A program made the position numbers and the translations under genes. From Plantago major (taxonomy: Eukaryota > Streptophyta > Magnoliopsida > Lamiales > Plantaginaceae), in the NCBI GenBank assembly GCA_026545765.1, contig JAIFAC010000407.1, positions 45,729 to 109,728 of the forward strand: 64,000 nt of DNA, in the 5' to 3' direction. Within the stretch, counting starts at the first letter, position 1. Each line of letters starts with the position of its first letter. This document shows, one piece after another, positions 1 to 12,255 of the stretch. The notes beneath the pieces were generated by a model, which was not told where the DNA came from, ran no database searches, and saw only the letters and a program-made list of their open reading frames with translations.

Positions 1-151
1 ATTGAGACAGGTGATCCTATGATTCTCATTGTATCTATAACTTTAAGTAAAAAAATCGGTGTTATAATATAAGTATGAAATTCAATCGGTAGCTTAAATA
101 CTGTGACAAACAAAGTAACATATAATACATACTGTGAGATAATGTGCTCAC

Positions 152-2872
152 CTCTCTAAATCAAACAATGTTCCTTCTTCAGTTCCTTGAAACAGATCAT
201 CTACTGAAGCTGCTGCAGAGAAATATAGGCAGCAGTGATGATTGTACAACTCATCGACGAGAGTGATAAATCTCCGAGCCTAGCTAACAAAGAAAAAATC
301 ATTCTCATAGTACTACTGAATCTCGGATGCCATTAAAAAAAGATTTGCACTATGCACGAAAAGAGAGATGAATTTGATAATTCTCAGCCTCAAAACGCTA
401 GGAGCAATGTTACCTTATCTCTGATGCGCATGCTCATAACAGGAATGTCTGATATGAAGACAGTGTGATAGCTCTTGGCAATGGCGATATAATCAGCTGC
501 TCCAACCTGCATGCTTAACATGAGATTCGAATTCGTAACGACTTTGGCCTGAGAGTAGGATTTGAAAGAGGAAACTTAGAAAATAAAATGAGTGTTAATG
601 AGAACATACCGGACGGCCACAAAGATACTCAATTGAACGGGCGATACCGTTGCAACTCTCAGAGACTTCCAGTGTTCTGGTCACAAGTGGCAAGACAGTT
701 TACTAATCAAATACATAAGAATAATTCTTTGCTTGACAGCTTTTGGGGGTGACATACCTTCCAAACATAACAGGAAGAGTCTCAGACATCACCTTTCCTT
801 CTGACTGTCCAGCAATCGTGTTCCACATATTTTCAAATTCTTTTACTTCGGAACTTTCAAGAGGCCAAAAGTAATGAGTCTGTAGACATGCCAAGAAATT
901 TCATATATAAAGAGGAAGCACACATTAATCAGAAGAACAAGTACAATGCAGTAGAGGAGGGAGTTCTATTCATGCATTCATCAAATCTGCTGCTACTAAA
1001 GTAATGGTTTCTAGACTTGCCTGATCAATTGAACTTTTGCTATTTGTGGTAATCAATTTCACTCCCAATGAGAATAGTTTCACAATGGTCCTCGAGTTTG
1101 TCCACAAACTCCAGAAATATATCTTTTTGCATGCCATCCTGGAGGGAGGAATAGAGACTTAAATAGTTTCTGGTATATTTTACATGCAAACTACGGGTAA
1201 GTCCTGAATAAAAATAATTTCCTGTCTGAAGTTTCTTTCGAGGGGTACCTTATTTAAATCCCTTGGTGCGCGATTACTGGTCGCCACGAAGATAGTGCCC
1301 GTACTTAATAATCTGCTAACAATTCCTGATAAAGCCACGATTGCAAATACGTCAACTGTCTGCCATAGAAAAACCAAGATGTTCAGTCATTCAGCTAAAT
1401 AACACGTTCAGTTCGATACAACAAAACATCTTCATATCTTTTATGAAAAGATGATACTCTATAAGTGGCACATGGGTAAATAGAACAAAGATACAAGACA
1501 TTGGCAATGAAACATGACAAGACATACTCATTGTACGTTTTCTTTTCAACAGAAGACATTCTCATTTCTGATTTCTCACTTCTACGTACCAAGAAACTTA
1601 AGGAGCCGAAATAGTTACAGAGAATATCATATATCCACTGAAGCAATGGAACAGTGTACTTTGTAATACTCTTATTTCTTCTTCTCTTTTTTTTTTTTTT
1701 TTTGAGCAGAGTAACTTTCTGAATTACATAAATCAAATAGAAAGCTTTGGCAACATGATTAGTCGAACCTGTATTTCATCAAAGCAAAGAACACTTGCTC
1801 CTTTCCTATTTCCTTGTCCATCAACAAGAAATTTGTCTGCCACAGCTGGAAGAATATTTTTCATATTTGTCTCTTGCTTGTATCTTTCTTCTTGACTAAC
1901 CATTCCTTGATCTTCAAATCAGTGGAAGACTCATAACCCAGTCAGAAATACTAGATTGGAGAAGCTTTTCCTTTTCTTGACTTTTGAATACTTTGTGCAT
2001 GAGGTCATGTACTTGAAGCATTGCCTGTCAATGTAGGTAACATACTTGAAAGAGAGTATGAATTGCATGTTGAACTGGAGTGAAGCTTGGCTACATATAT
2101 TTTGAACAGGAAACCCCAAACTTTCTTCACAAAATACTTCTTAAATATCTGATTTTATTTTATAAACAGATGTGATAGCAGAACTCTCGTTCATGATTCA
2201 TGTATAACCTTGTTATAGGTGCACAGCAGCTCACTGATGCAACTACACTACCATATAAAAGAGATGTGAGAGAGTCCATGAATCAACATGTTGTTTTTTT
2301 TTGAGGAAATTTTATTTTGCATTATAACCTTTTAAATTATTTGAAAAACACCATTAACTTTTATTTTTTAGAAGTTACACTAAAACCTTTATAAAACCTT
2401 TGACCTTACACAAAGGTTGTATGTAAGTTTGTTCTATTTAACTCTTGGTTGATGGCATTATATTCTCCTCTCATTATTCTGTGTTTTTATTATTAATTTC
2501 TTCAGTAGCATTATACATGGAGGACAATAATGAGATTGAAGTCTATTTGGGGTTTATACTAGCATGTTTACTAGTTTGCATGCCTTATTTTTTAATCATT
2601 ACTCATGTATTGTTTGATTTCAATGATGTTTATATGAAATTGTCTCATTGAACAATAGTATACATCCAAGAAGACAAAAAAATGATGCATTTTAACAAGT
2701 AGAGGTGCTAGGCATTAGTACATCCAACTTTTATGTAAATTCAAAGTTTTTATAAAGTGTTTAGTGCAACTTCTAAAAAATAAAAGTTGATGGTGTTACT
2801 TCAACTTTGGTTTTCTAAACGAACTGATGATGTAGTTAAACAATCCAAAGGCTCCCTTGTCATAAACAGCAG

Positions 2873-2903
<31 letters not shown>

Positions 2904-5549
2904 CTCACATGGGATAAGTACTTACCTCGTGAAAGTGCAACCTTCTTCTATGTTGAACTATTCCTTCTGTGGAGCAGTAGAACATATCCATGAGCATTGT
3001 CTTCCCTATGTGGGCCAGTGATTTTACAATCAAATTCTCATAATGATTCAGTGAGTTGTGGAAATTAAAATGCAAGAATCTACAGCAGAGCAAACATCTA
3101 TTTACTTCAGCATAAAACTCCTAAATTGGAAATATCAAGAAGGTTACAACGTCATGAATGGAACAATTTTCAAAAAACCGTGGTTATCATTAAGACTTGA
3201 GAGCAGTCGAAAGTATGGAACATGATGCAGTAACATACAACTTCCAACATTTCCGTATACATATAGTCCTTTTGGGGCTGGAGGAGCAACCGGACGCTGG
3301 CCAACAAGAGAATCTAATTTCTTTTCTCTGTTAAGATATGACACCCATTTGCCTACCCCTGGTTCCGCATTGTCAAGTCTTCCACTGACAGGATAGTAAG
3401 ATTGGGAGATGAGAAAGAAACAGTTAGAACTTCAATGATGGTGAACGAATCATTAATTGGAGTGATAAAAATAACAGACATCATTAGTTTTACAAGTATT
3501 TTATTTTATCTAAAAACTAAACCTCTCAGTTTAATAAATTAGCCTTAAGACACGTAAATTTCCAACCTTGGATGGACAGTGCAGTGTAAGTTATATTTTC
3601 CAACACAAAGTCCTGCAGAGAATATGACTTCTATTTTAAATATAGTATTTTCCAATACCAAGTCCATATTCATCCAATAATGTTTTTGTTTGGATTGGTA
3701 TTTCTTCAGCCACAGGTTAGCATCTGAAGTTAATATATGGACAGGTATCCAGCATGCAATTCCGTAAAAAAAGTGATAAGTGAAATCAAGCTGCCATTAC
3801 CATGAACCAGCTCTAATATCCAAAAATATAAATCACAAGAAGGTTTCCGACTGGTAGAATCTACGCTGGTAGAATAAACAAAATAAAGCATAAATTGGTT
3901 CCAATGACTTACAATTTCAAATTATTGGAAGTTTTTCACAATATAAATAAGCTCCAGATACATGAGAAGTTGAAATTTAAATAGACGACTAGTAACAAGT
4001 CACTACAGGATCACAATTTAACAGTTTCATGAACATAAATGCATTTCTCTTACCGAGACATCCACTTCTGCAAAATGTTCTGACGCTTGTTGACAGATGT
4101 CGACGCATCCTTCTGTTGTTTCGCCTCAGCTTCCTTCATCAAAAGCCTTCGCCGCTCTTTTTCCCTGTCATCTTCCCATTTCACAAGCTTTGCCTACAAA
4201 TAAGCAAAAGAAGTGGAAATTATAGGTAATGTGGCCAATAGGATTGAGGAAAGATAGAGCAATGATGAGTGAATATATATCCGAAACCTGATATTCTTGC
4301 ATATCTTTCTCATATTGGTGAAGCCTTCCCAGCAATTTATCAAGTTCAACAGCAACCTTTTCCTGGTAAGGATCATGCTGTAAATTCCCTTGATTAACAA
4401 GAGACTTATAATAATCAAGGGGTGCTGCACCAAATCATCAAAATAAGACTTTGTAAGTGGTGAAAACATATTCTAATGGCTCAGAAGTCAGAACTTTGTT
4501 ACTCAACAGAGTAGAAGTGAATATATCAATTATAGTATGTTCATAAAAACTCTAGCTTGGAATTATGGTCAGGTCATGGATAATATTCTTTCTTGCAACA
4601 GCCAAAACTCACTGAAAACAGAAGTTTGTAATCTTTTCTTATGTAACAGCAATAAACCAACAAACAATACCACAATTCACTAGAAATTAGTAATGCCTTT
4701 TGATAAAAAGTGTCGTATACACTAACCAAACCAGAGATACAATTGGAACTACTTCCTACCAGATCTAAGATTAAATTCATAGGCATTGTGACTATAAATG
4801 ATCCACACAAGTGAGTAATTGTGGGGCAAGCATAATCATGTGTGATGTGGTTCGTTCCAAGGCACAAGGTCAATGAAAATCTTATAGACCCAGTCTAGGT
4901 AAGTGTTTCCCGATACAATCTACCGAGTCCAAGATCAACTTTTTCTTGGTGAGGATCATGCTGTAACTTTCCTTGATCAACCAAGTCTTATAATGATCAA
5001 GTGGTCCTAATTTACACATGAATTTCATAAGGAGTGCTCTCACCTAAATATGCCCTAAACTAGAGTAGTTTCTTCACATAATAAAGTTGAAATTTCATGA
5101 AAACTCTTGCTTGGAATTATGATCATGAGGTGATAGATAAAATTCTCTCTTGCTCTAGCAAAAAAAAAAAAAAAAAAAAAAAACAACAACAACACTAACT
5201 GAAAGCAGAAACTTGCAATATGTATATTGTGTAACACCAACGAACAAACAATTCCAAAATTCAACAGAGAGTAGTAATGCCATTTGACAATTAAACCAAA
5301 GGTGACAAAATGAACAACACACGAAGCTAACACGAAAAGAACCTTCAAAGAACAACAATTAATCAAATTCAATGAATACCCACCAAAGAATCACAAACAC
5401 AAAACACACAGAGAGATCGACTAACCTGGATTCTTGGAGACAGAGGAATAAGCTCGATCAGAGTAGAGCGGTATAGAATAGGCACTACAAAGAATAGAGG
5501 GTCGTCGATTAGATAATCTTGGGGTGAGAAAAAAGATGAGCTTTTTCAT
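152..5549 (-). CDS. AFG1-like mitochondrial AAA-type ATPase (LACE1/AFG1 family), 3' end outside window
   Basis: The encoded protein belongs to the AFG1/LACE1 ATPases, inner mitochondrial membrane-associated proteins linked in yeast and animals to turnover of respiratory-chain subunits. Twelve exons read on the minus strand: 5426-5549, 4288-4424, 4054-4193, 3239-3384, 2926-3005, 1769-2024, 1249-1359, 1021-1138, 758-879, 610-676, 414-506 and 152-279, about 508 residues; the last part lies left of position 1. The start at 5549 gives a basic, serine-rich N-terminus (MKKLIFFLTPRLSNRRPS) typical of a mitochondrial presequence. Conserved stretches are PKGLYVYGNVG (Walker A region), TMLMDMFY, VQHRRRLHFHE, LCFDEIQ (Walker B), IVSRLLSTGT, VATSNRAPRDLN, HYFWPLESS and LFQGTEEGTLFDLE. 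Splice phases agree at every junction. Oddities: the Walker A exon junction reads GNVGSWKT instead of the expected GNVGSGKT, exon 6 lacks two single bases (near 1895 and 1920), exon 8 lacks two bases (near 1047), and the exon 8 donor is GC. The identity is clear; the breaks may be assembly error. Confidence 0.93.
1687..1703. repeat. Poly-T tract (17 nt) in intron 6 of the AFG1-like gene
   Basis: A run of 17 T within the intron between exons 6 and 7. It is a likely site of length error in long-read data. Confidence 0.9.
2349..2795. mobile_element. MITE-like element with ~77 bp terminal inverted repeats, in intron 5 of the AFG1-like gene
   Basis: The arm 2349-2425 (CACCATTAACTTTTATTTTT...) is an imperfect reverse complement of 2719-2795 (...AAAAATAAAAGTTGATGGTG), over about 77 bases. 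The internal part, about 290 bases, is AT-rich and has no convincing coding sequence. Long arms, small size and an intronic site fit a non-autonomous DNA transposon. I cannot fix a target-site duplication, so the superfamily is not assigned. Confidence 0.72.
2877..2903. repeat. Poly-A tract (27 nt) in intron 5, just past the exon 5 donor
   Basis: An uninterrupted A run of 27 bases about 20 bases from the exon 5 donor (2925-2924, minus). On the transcribed strand it is a U-poor, T-run-rich intron start. Confidence 0.9.
4936..5012 (-). pseudogene. Relic duplicate of AFG1-like exon 2
   Basis: On the minus strand this stretch parallels exon 2: CTTGATCATTATAAG, a shared TTACAGCATGATCC block and CACCAAGAAAAAG line up with the exon in the same order. 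It has small indels that break the frame and lacks a clean acceptor, so it is probably not spliced in. It lies in intron 1, between exon 1 (5426-5549) and the working exon 2 (4288-4424). Confidence 0.65.
5160..5183. repeat. Poly-A tract (24 nt) followed by (CAA)n in intron 1
   Basis: A run of 24 A followed by CAACAACAAC. It lies within the second copy of the intron 1 tandem duplication and is absent from the first copy, so it arose after the duplication. Confidence 0.9.
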
Positions 5550-7301
5550 GTTAATTTTTCTGAATTGGGATTTGATGAGATCGTTCAGTTCAGCTTGTGC
5601 GGAATTCAGAATTGCTTACCGGTTGGTTAGTTATTGCGCTGAAGAAGAAAACTAGAAAAGTGCATTAAAGGATACTGACGTGGATGCGGTTTCTGCCAGC
5701 CACTTCTATGAGAAACAAAAACCAAAAATTGTGTCTTTGTTCCCGTACTCCCACCAATTTCTAAAGCTCCTTGGCATGATTCCCAAAAGTTAATTTGTTC
5801 AAAGAAAATGTTAATTTTGTAGGATTCATAAAGTTTTATCACCACAAAAGTTGGACTGGAATAATACTAGTAAAGATCAAAAAGTTTTCTAGTTTTTTAT
5901 CTGAGTTAATGAAACAATCGGTGGTTAAGAACACATTTATTTTTACTTTGGTAAATTTGAATTCGGTAAAAAAAATAAAGTCATAGAAGCGATCTAACCC
6001 TAACAAACTCCCTGTAAGTTCATTTCTATCAAACAGTAATTTCATTCTAAAGTGTATAATTACTGACACAAATATAAAGGCTAGTTGTGAACTTATTACA
6101 ATCTGCTCCATGCTAGAGTGATTTGCATTCCAGTTAGTAGCAGTCGTTATGGGAGGTACCAGTTTCTGAGCTGGGAAACAAATGTCAGGCCAGTTTCTGA
6201 GCTAAGAAACAAACGTCAGGCTGTAGATACACTGGTCAGTGTTTATTACGATTTTTAAATTGGTGGCGCATGAATGAATACAAGATAAAAGAAAAAAAGC
6301 GTAGAAGATCTGGTGTGTGCCTTGTCTCAGTCTAGCAATGCCGAAAAATTCAATGGTTCTTGCAACAATAAAACAAAGCGGTGCCTGTAAAAGGCTCTCG
6401 GCTTTGAGAGGGTCACCATGGAAGTAATTAACTGCAAGTCTCATTAGGCCTCCCAGAATTCACCTCACTATAGAAGCTTATTGAGAGCAAGATTACAGAG
6501 TATGTTAGCATCCATCCGTATCATACACAATAGTCGGGTGTTCAACCTGTCTGTACCATCTGCATCAACAATATAAAAGCTTGCTCTATTTCCAATTGGC
6601 TACAGAAGCCATCGATGTTTATAGATAAACGGAGTACTATATAAAAATTAATCTGTCAAACGGGTACCATATAAGATTGATCCTGTCAGGTGGAGTTATG
6701 GCATATCACAAAGTTATTGCCTCACATTTGAAAATGATTCTACAAAATGCTCATATGTGATTTCTTCTTTTATGGTACACACTCTCATAGTACTACTAAC
6801 ATATTAGAGGTAGGCATACAGCAAAAACTGTTTCCTTTCTAAACAGGAGATATCAACTCTGACATAAAAATGAATCAAGACGAAAACCATTTCCTTTCTA
6901 AGCAGCTTCCCGCACATAGTTGAAAATTACTACTGGTGCGGGGTGCCACAGATAGACTTAATTCATCTGAATTCTAAATTAGCCAAGTAGTAGTACTAAT
7001 GAACTAAGAGAGGCAGGATCAATTCAAAAAATAAAAACATTATGCTACACAAGTATAGATGATAAATGTAGCGGAAGACAGCTAACAAATGTTTATCTAC
7101 CTCTGAGCCAGATTACAGGGAATCAATATAAGGTTACATAAAACTTCTTATAACGGCACACTCAACTTCCAAAGGAAATAACTGCCTGGCTCGTCCACTA
7201 CTGTTCAACAAGAACTCAACACACTACTACTTCTTGTAACAAAAGCAGCTCTACGCCTCTACCATCTCTCTTTCATAAGCATAGATGGGCAATCCAGATC
7301 T
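5550..7301. other. Intergenic stretch; AFG1-like promoter side and UAP56 3'UTR/downstream region
   Basis: No coding region is convincing here. The part just above 5549 should hold the promoter and 5'UTR of the AFG1-like gene (it reads leftward). The part below 7302 should hold the 3'UTR of the UAP56 gene, whose stop codon is at 7302-7304. Short repeated phrases (CCAGTTTCTGAGCT near 6159 and 6191) are the only pattern seen. Confidence 0.6.
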
Positions 7302-10300
7302 CTACGACGGCACTGCAAAAAAATGGGGATGTTCGTTAGTTATGAATCATATAATTTTTTTTAAACTTAAAAGAAAAGAAAAAAACCAAGCCAAGAGCTC
7401 AAAGAAAAAGAGCAAAAAACATGCCTGATACTCACCATAAACACCAAGAAAAGTGGAACAAATACCAATACCAGGGATTTATAAAAATGCAAAAGAATAG
7501 AAATTTGCAAGCTAAATAGGACAACACGTGTACTCAATGTAGTTTTATGGCTATCAGGTGTATATCAGTAGACACATTTGGACATCTTGTGACTTGCAAT
7601 TGCACAATAGGAGCTGCTTAGAAGTTGGAACGGTTGGATTACAATGATCACTTTAACTAAATTATGCAAAGATGGATGCAGCAGATACACGTGCACAAGT
7701 GCAACATTTTAAATGATAGAACTAGTCAGTGTCACATGTCACATGCACAAGGATCAATATGCAAAGAAATGGGGGGCAATCAGTGCTCTAAAGCATGCAA
7801 TGTCTTATGTGACAGCAGCCATAAGGGCAAGCATTTTAGCATATTATGTTCAATCAATTGGCCTTACAATACAAGTAATGACTTGGACAACAGAGCTATG
7901 CCACATGAATGAACATGTGCCTTGCACGGTATTTCAACATAGTACAAGGTCAACACCTAAGTTCTCCGTGGACCTTCAGAGATATGAATAGACAGAGACT
8001 TACTATATGTTGATGTATCGATCTGCTCAGGGAGCTCCTTAATATCAACTTCAAATCTTTCCTGAACCTGTAGCATAACGAAAATGTGTCGGGCTAAATG
8101 AACATGCGATACATATGTTTGACTGGTATCATAAATATGTCATAACCTACCTGATTAAGAACATCGGAGTCAGATGCAGATGAAACAAACGTGATTGCGA
8201 GCCCTTTGGTACCAAACCTTCCGGCTCGACCCACCTAAAACAAGGAGAGAGCATGTTAGAACTTGGAATCAGGAGACAACTCCATTTATAACAAGGACCA
8301 GATAATATGCTTACCCTGTGGAGATAAGTGTCCGCAGAATCTGGCATGTCATAATTAATCACGATGTTAACTCGCTCTATGTCAATTCCTCTGCCAACTA
8401 AATCTGTTGCTACGAGAATCCTCTTGTGCCCCTCCTTAAAGCCCTTGTATCGAGTCAACCTAGAATCCAACATTAAGAAAGTGTTAAGTTACTAAAATCA
8501 TGTATATTCAACCTCATTACGACTTCATAATGGTATCATGGCTCAAATGAAATCTAGAGTTTCACGGTTACGAATGCTCTATTTCTACCCATGTTAAATT
8601 TAGTTGAAAATTTTAGATGGGACTTTAATCGGTTTCACACAAAAAATAGAATCAGGAATGCTTCATGGTAATTTGAAAACACACCTTTCTTCTTGGGACA
8701 TTCCAGAGTGGATACAGATCGATGGAAAATTACACTCCACAAGCAACTTGTTCAGCTCTGCAGCTCTACTGACACTTTTGACAAAGATGACAACTTGATT
8801 GAAGTCCAATGCATCAAGTAGATCATTCAGTTTCCTGTTCTTCTCCAGCTCACTCAGCTTGATATAGTGCTGTCAGACAGAGATATACATTAGCTACAGC
8901 ATAAAATGTACCAACAAATACTACTCACTAAGTTAAGATACAAACCTGTACAAGCCCATGAAGGGTCAACTTGGCTTCATCATCCACGTAAATTTCCATA
9001 GGCTGTAAGGAAGAAATGTCACAGTAAAGCATATTAGGAGGCCATCTGAAGCTAATGGTATCCATTATGAAATGAATGATAGGCGAACAAGGCTCGAGTT
9101 GAGGATCTGGTCCATCTCCTTGCAGATTCTTTACCGCCCCAACAAACTAATTACTATCACTTCCACTAACACCTAACCAAAACATAGAAGACCTAGATAG
9201 GCTATATTTTCCTCCGACCTCTGGTCCACTCCACCATAAAACTTAGAAAGAAAATGAGCAAAAAGTAAAGACCCAGCATAAATTTAACACAAGATGACCA
9301 AGTACAAAAGGCACTGACAGAGGACCACTCTGATACAGACATCCTTTGGCTTCTAAAGAATCTTTTGAAATGGACCATCACTGCATCGTTTGATAGATAT
9401 CACATGACTAGGCAAGTATACAGCACTTCAACCACTGCATTCTTGACCTTCGCCTGAAGAAAGCTGGTATAATGGAAAGAGTAGACTTCTAGAAATGAAG
9501 GACTGGCCACAGGACATTACATCTTGCATAAATTTTTTGCAAACGGGGCGAATTTCCTTGCTCAGAGTAGCAGAAAACATCATAACTTGCTTGTCATGAG
9601 GTGTCATCTTGAAGATCTCCTGCACGTCTCTCCGCATATCTGTTTCCAAAAAAACTAGTCAGGAAACACATTGCAGTATTTTGTTCATATTTCAGAAGAT
9701 GACAGAACCAGAGTTTTATTTGGAAAAATAAGAAGGGTATGCCAAGACATACCAAGAGATTCCAGCATCTTGTCGCACTCATCCAGAATGAAATGCCTCA
9801 CATTTTTCAGAGAGGTCCTTGTCCCTTGCAAGACCAAGCACCCTCCCTGGTGTTCCAACAACAATATGAGGACATTCATTCTTCAGAAGATCTTTATGGA
9901 TTTTGATGTTGACACCACCATAGAAAACAGCAACTTTGATATCAGGTACATATTTGCTAAACCGCTCAAATTCGTGACAGATCTGCAGATGAAATAAATC
10001 CACAGAATATAGTAAGCAAAGTGCTGCTGGATAATAAATAATGAAAGCAGACAAAAAGATATAAACACTTAGATATGGAGAATTTGAAATGGTGAATAGG
10101 GTACATGCCTGGTAAGCCAGTTCTCTAGTATGGCACAGTACTAGTGCAGTAACTTGTCCAGCAACAGGTTCAATCTGCTGCAATGTTGAAAGGACAAAGA
10201 CAGCAGTCTTTCCCATACCAGACTTAGCTTGGCATATAACATCCATTCCCAATATAGCTTGAGGTATGCATTCATGTTGAACTGGTGAAGAGCCAAATAA

Positions 10301-12019
10301 ATGATCCAACGAAGCCTCAGTTTCAATTAAAATAGTATTACCAATCAACTTCCCCAAGGTAGAGTGACAATATGATTACCTGAGAAATAAAAGATGATAA
10401 ACTGTTGTGAGTCCAAGTTGATACTTTTCAACATTAGATGATGAACAAAAAATATAGAACACCAAGAAAAGATCAAGCAAACAGGAAATTTAACAGTTCC
10501 ACTTCTCAGTAAACATTAAGAAAATCCAAAACTATCATACAATGAGGCCAGAGTAAAGACGAGCACCAGTACCAGATAGAGCAAGGCAAATGTAAAGAAT
10601 TGATATACATCGTTGTTTCATAAATAAGCAGTCAAATATAACAAGCAAGCAAAGATACTCATTTCTCCGACAGATCAACTTTCGGAATATGATCTCCGTA
10701 AGAACCTCAAAATGGCAGTCATCTTCACTTTTAAATTGATATACATCATATGTGGCATATATATGTTTCAAATTAACGTATTCAGGTTTTTGAGTTTCAG
10801 ACACAAGTTTGCTATATTCTATACAAGTAAAATACTAAAATTTTGGATTTTTGTAAACTAAGTTATGCGGGATAGACCCATAGGAAGATCCACAGTAGCA
10901 ATCAGCAATGACTTCGGTGCAAGGTATGTTTGACAAATAAGGCAAACTAACTGGGGTAGAATCACAAAGTAGAGAAGTAACTAGCAATGTGATTGTAAAA
11001 CTGAAACACAATAAAAGTACCTAAAATATAGGTTTCAACTTTCAACTGCTAGATCATTATAGACCACAACAGTTCAATATTATAATAATAAAAGCAATCC
11101 TCACTTCCAGTAAAGATCGCAAAATAATATTTTGACAGAGAACATTAAACATGTAATGGCAAACTATAATAAAAACCCAGCAAATGCTCAACATAGAATT
11201 AGATATCTTGCCTTCAGACGGATGTTCAAATCCTGAATCCACAATAGCACAGAAGTTCTGGCTTCAAAAGGAAATCTCTAAATCCTGAACTGTGTATTCC
11301 GACATAACCCCTATAAAGACACAATAAACTCCATGTTAATAATCAGCCTCAGCTCAAGAGAAAAATCATTACACAAGCTGTATTCCATCACAGATCCAGG
11401 TCCTCAAACACAATTGACACATCTTTACTGAAAGCATAACAAATACTGTAATTGTGTAGAATCCAATCACACCTACAGAACTATAAGCTCCAAAGTAGCA
11501 TCTTCTCTTGACTATATCATATCTTGCCGGATGAAAAGAGGTTAAAAATATACCAAAGCTCACAAGCCAATTATTAACAAAATTATACAAGCTCATAAGC
11601 TAAGTTCAGTGACCAAACGACACATACATAAATCAATTAACTCGGGAAAATAGCTTGTAAATCAGTTGTTTACACAGCTGTAGGAGGGTGAACCACAGGC
11701 GAATTACTTAATAAAACCATAGATCTCTAAGATAGCAGCACGAAACCCAAAACTCATACACAGCAATCAATTAAGACAACTAATTGTTGAGCAGGAAGCT
11801 AATACTAGCTCATAAAGCTAATTTGAGAAGCAAGACAACACATACATTAATAAATTGCAGCAAACTCAATAATTAATAAATTAAGCTTGTAAATCAAACT
11901 CACTTCTTAACGGACTCGCCGTTGACTTTAGCAGCCACTACATCAGGAGCATTTTGGTCTTCTTCCTCGTAGTCGAGAAGCTCCTCTTCATAGGCATCGT
12001 TGTCCTTGGCGTCTCCCAT
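7302..12019 (-). CDS. UAP56: UAP56-type DEAD-box ATP-dependent RNA helicase (RNA helicase 56/15 of plants)
   Basis: UAP56/Sub2 is a nuclear DECD-box helicase of the TREX complex that acts in spliceosome assembly and mRNA export. Eleven coding exons on the minus strand: 11904-12019, 11212-11310, 10109-10281, 9753-9982, 9521-9639, 8946-9002, 8685-8869, 8315-8459, 8151-8234, 8004-8067 and 7302-7312. They give about 428 residues, the usual plant length. The start at 12019 gives the acidic N-terminus [20 protein letters not shown]; the end is a split codon leading to MPS and TAG. Motifs in order: AKSGMGKT (I), GTPGR (Ib), DECD (II), SAT (III), FVKS (IV), [12 protein letters not shown] (V) and HRVGRAGR (VI). 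Two exons are each 2 nt short (at 11249/11250 and near 9808-9814), breaking the frame. Two donors are GC rather than GT (after 11212 and 10109). Such an essential gene is probably intact in the plant, so assembly error is likely. Confidence 0.96.
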
Positions 12020-12139
12020 TTCTCTCTGCAAAATTAGATTCAAAAATCAACAGATCCGTCAGAAAAAATCAAATCTTTCGCATTTGGAAGATGTAAAAGG
12101 AACAAATCAGGTTCGCTAAGTTGAGAATCGAGGGTTTAC

Positions 12140-12255
12140 CTGGTGAATCTGGAAAGGGTTGTAGGGTTTAGAGGCAATTAGAGATGAATTCTGCACAAAA
12201 AATTGTTAGGGCAAACAGAAATTGACTCCGATAGGGTTAGGAAGATTATATGGAG
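12140..12255 (-). other. 5'UTR exon of the UAP56 gene; right limit approximate
   Basis: On the minus strand a donor CCAG|GTAAAC ends an exon at 12140, and an acceptor TTTGCAG|AGAGAA opens the coding exon at 12025, six bases above the ATG. Plant UAP56 genes commonly have a 5'UTR intron. The exon's upstream limit is only inferred, from the loss of leader-like sequence around 12250. Confidence 0.6.
12162..12169 (-). promoter_or_regulatory. Telo-box (AAACCCTA) in the UAP56 5' leader
   Basis: The minus strand reads AAACCCTA inside the leader. Telo-boxes near transcription starts are typical of plant housekeeping and translation/RNA-processing genes. A second partial copy (AACCCTAT) is close by near 12235. 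Confidence 0.5.

Larger units (their letters stand above)
4320..5290 (-). repeat. Diverged tandem duplication spanning exon 2 and intron 1 of the AFG1-like gene
   Basis: Two copies about 0.55-0.6 kb apart share order and wording. Exon 2 (near 4340-4424) matches 4936-5012, and the intronic text at 4545-4705 (CTTGGAATTATG..., ...AGTAATGCC) matches 5100-5285. The second copy has gained a poly-A tract. This looks like an old tandem duplication in which the copy nearer the 5' end has decayed. Confidence 0.7.
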
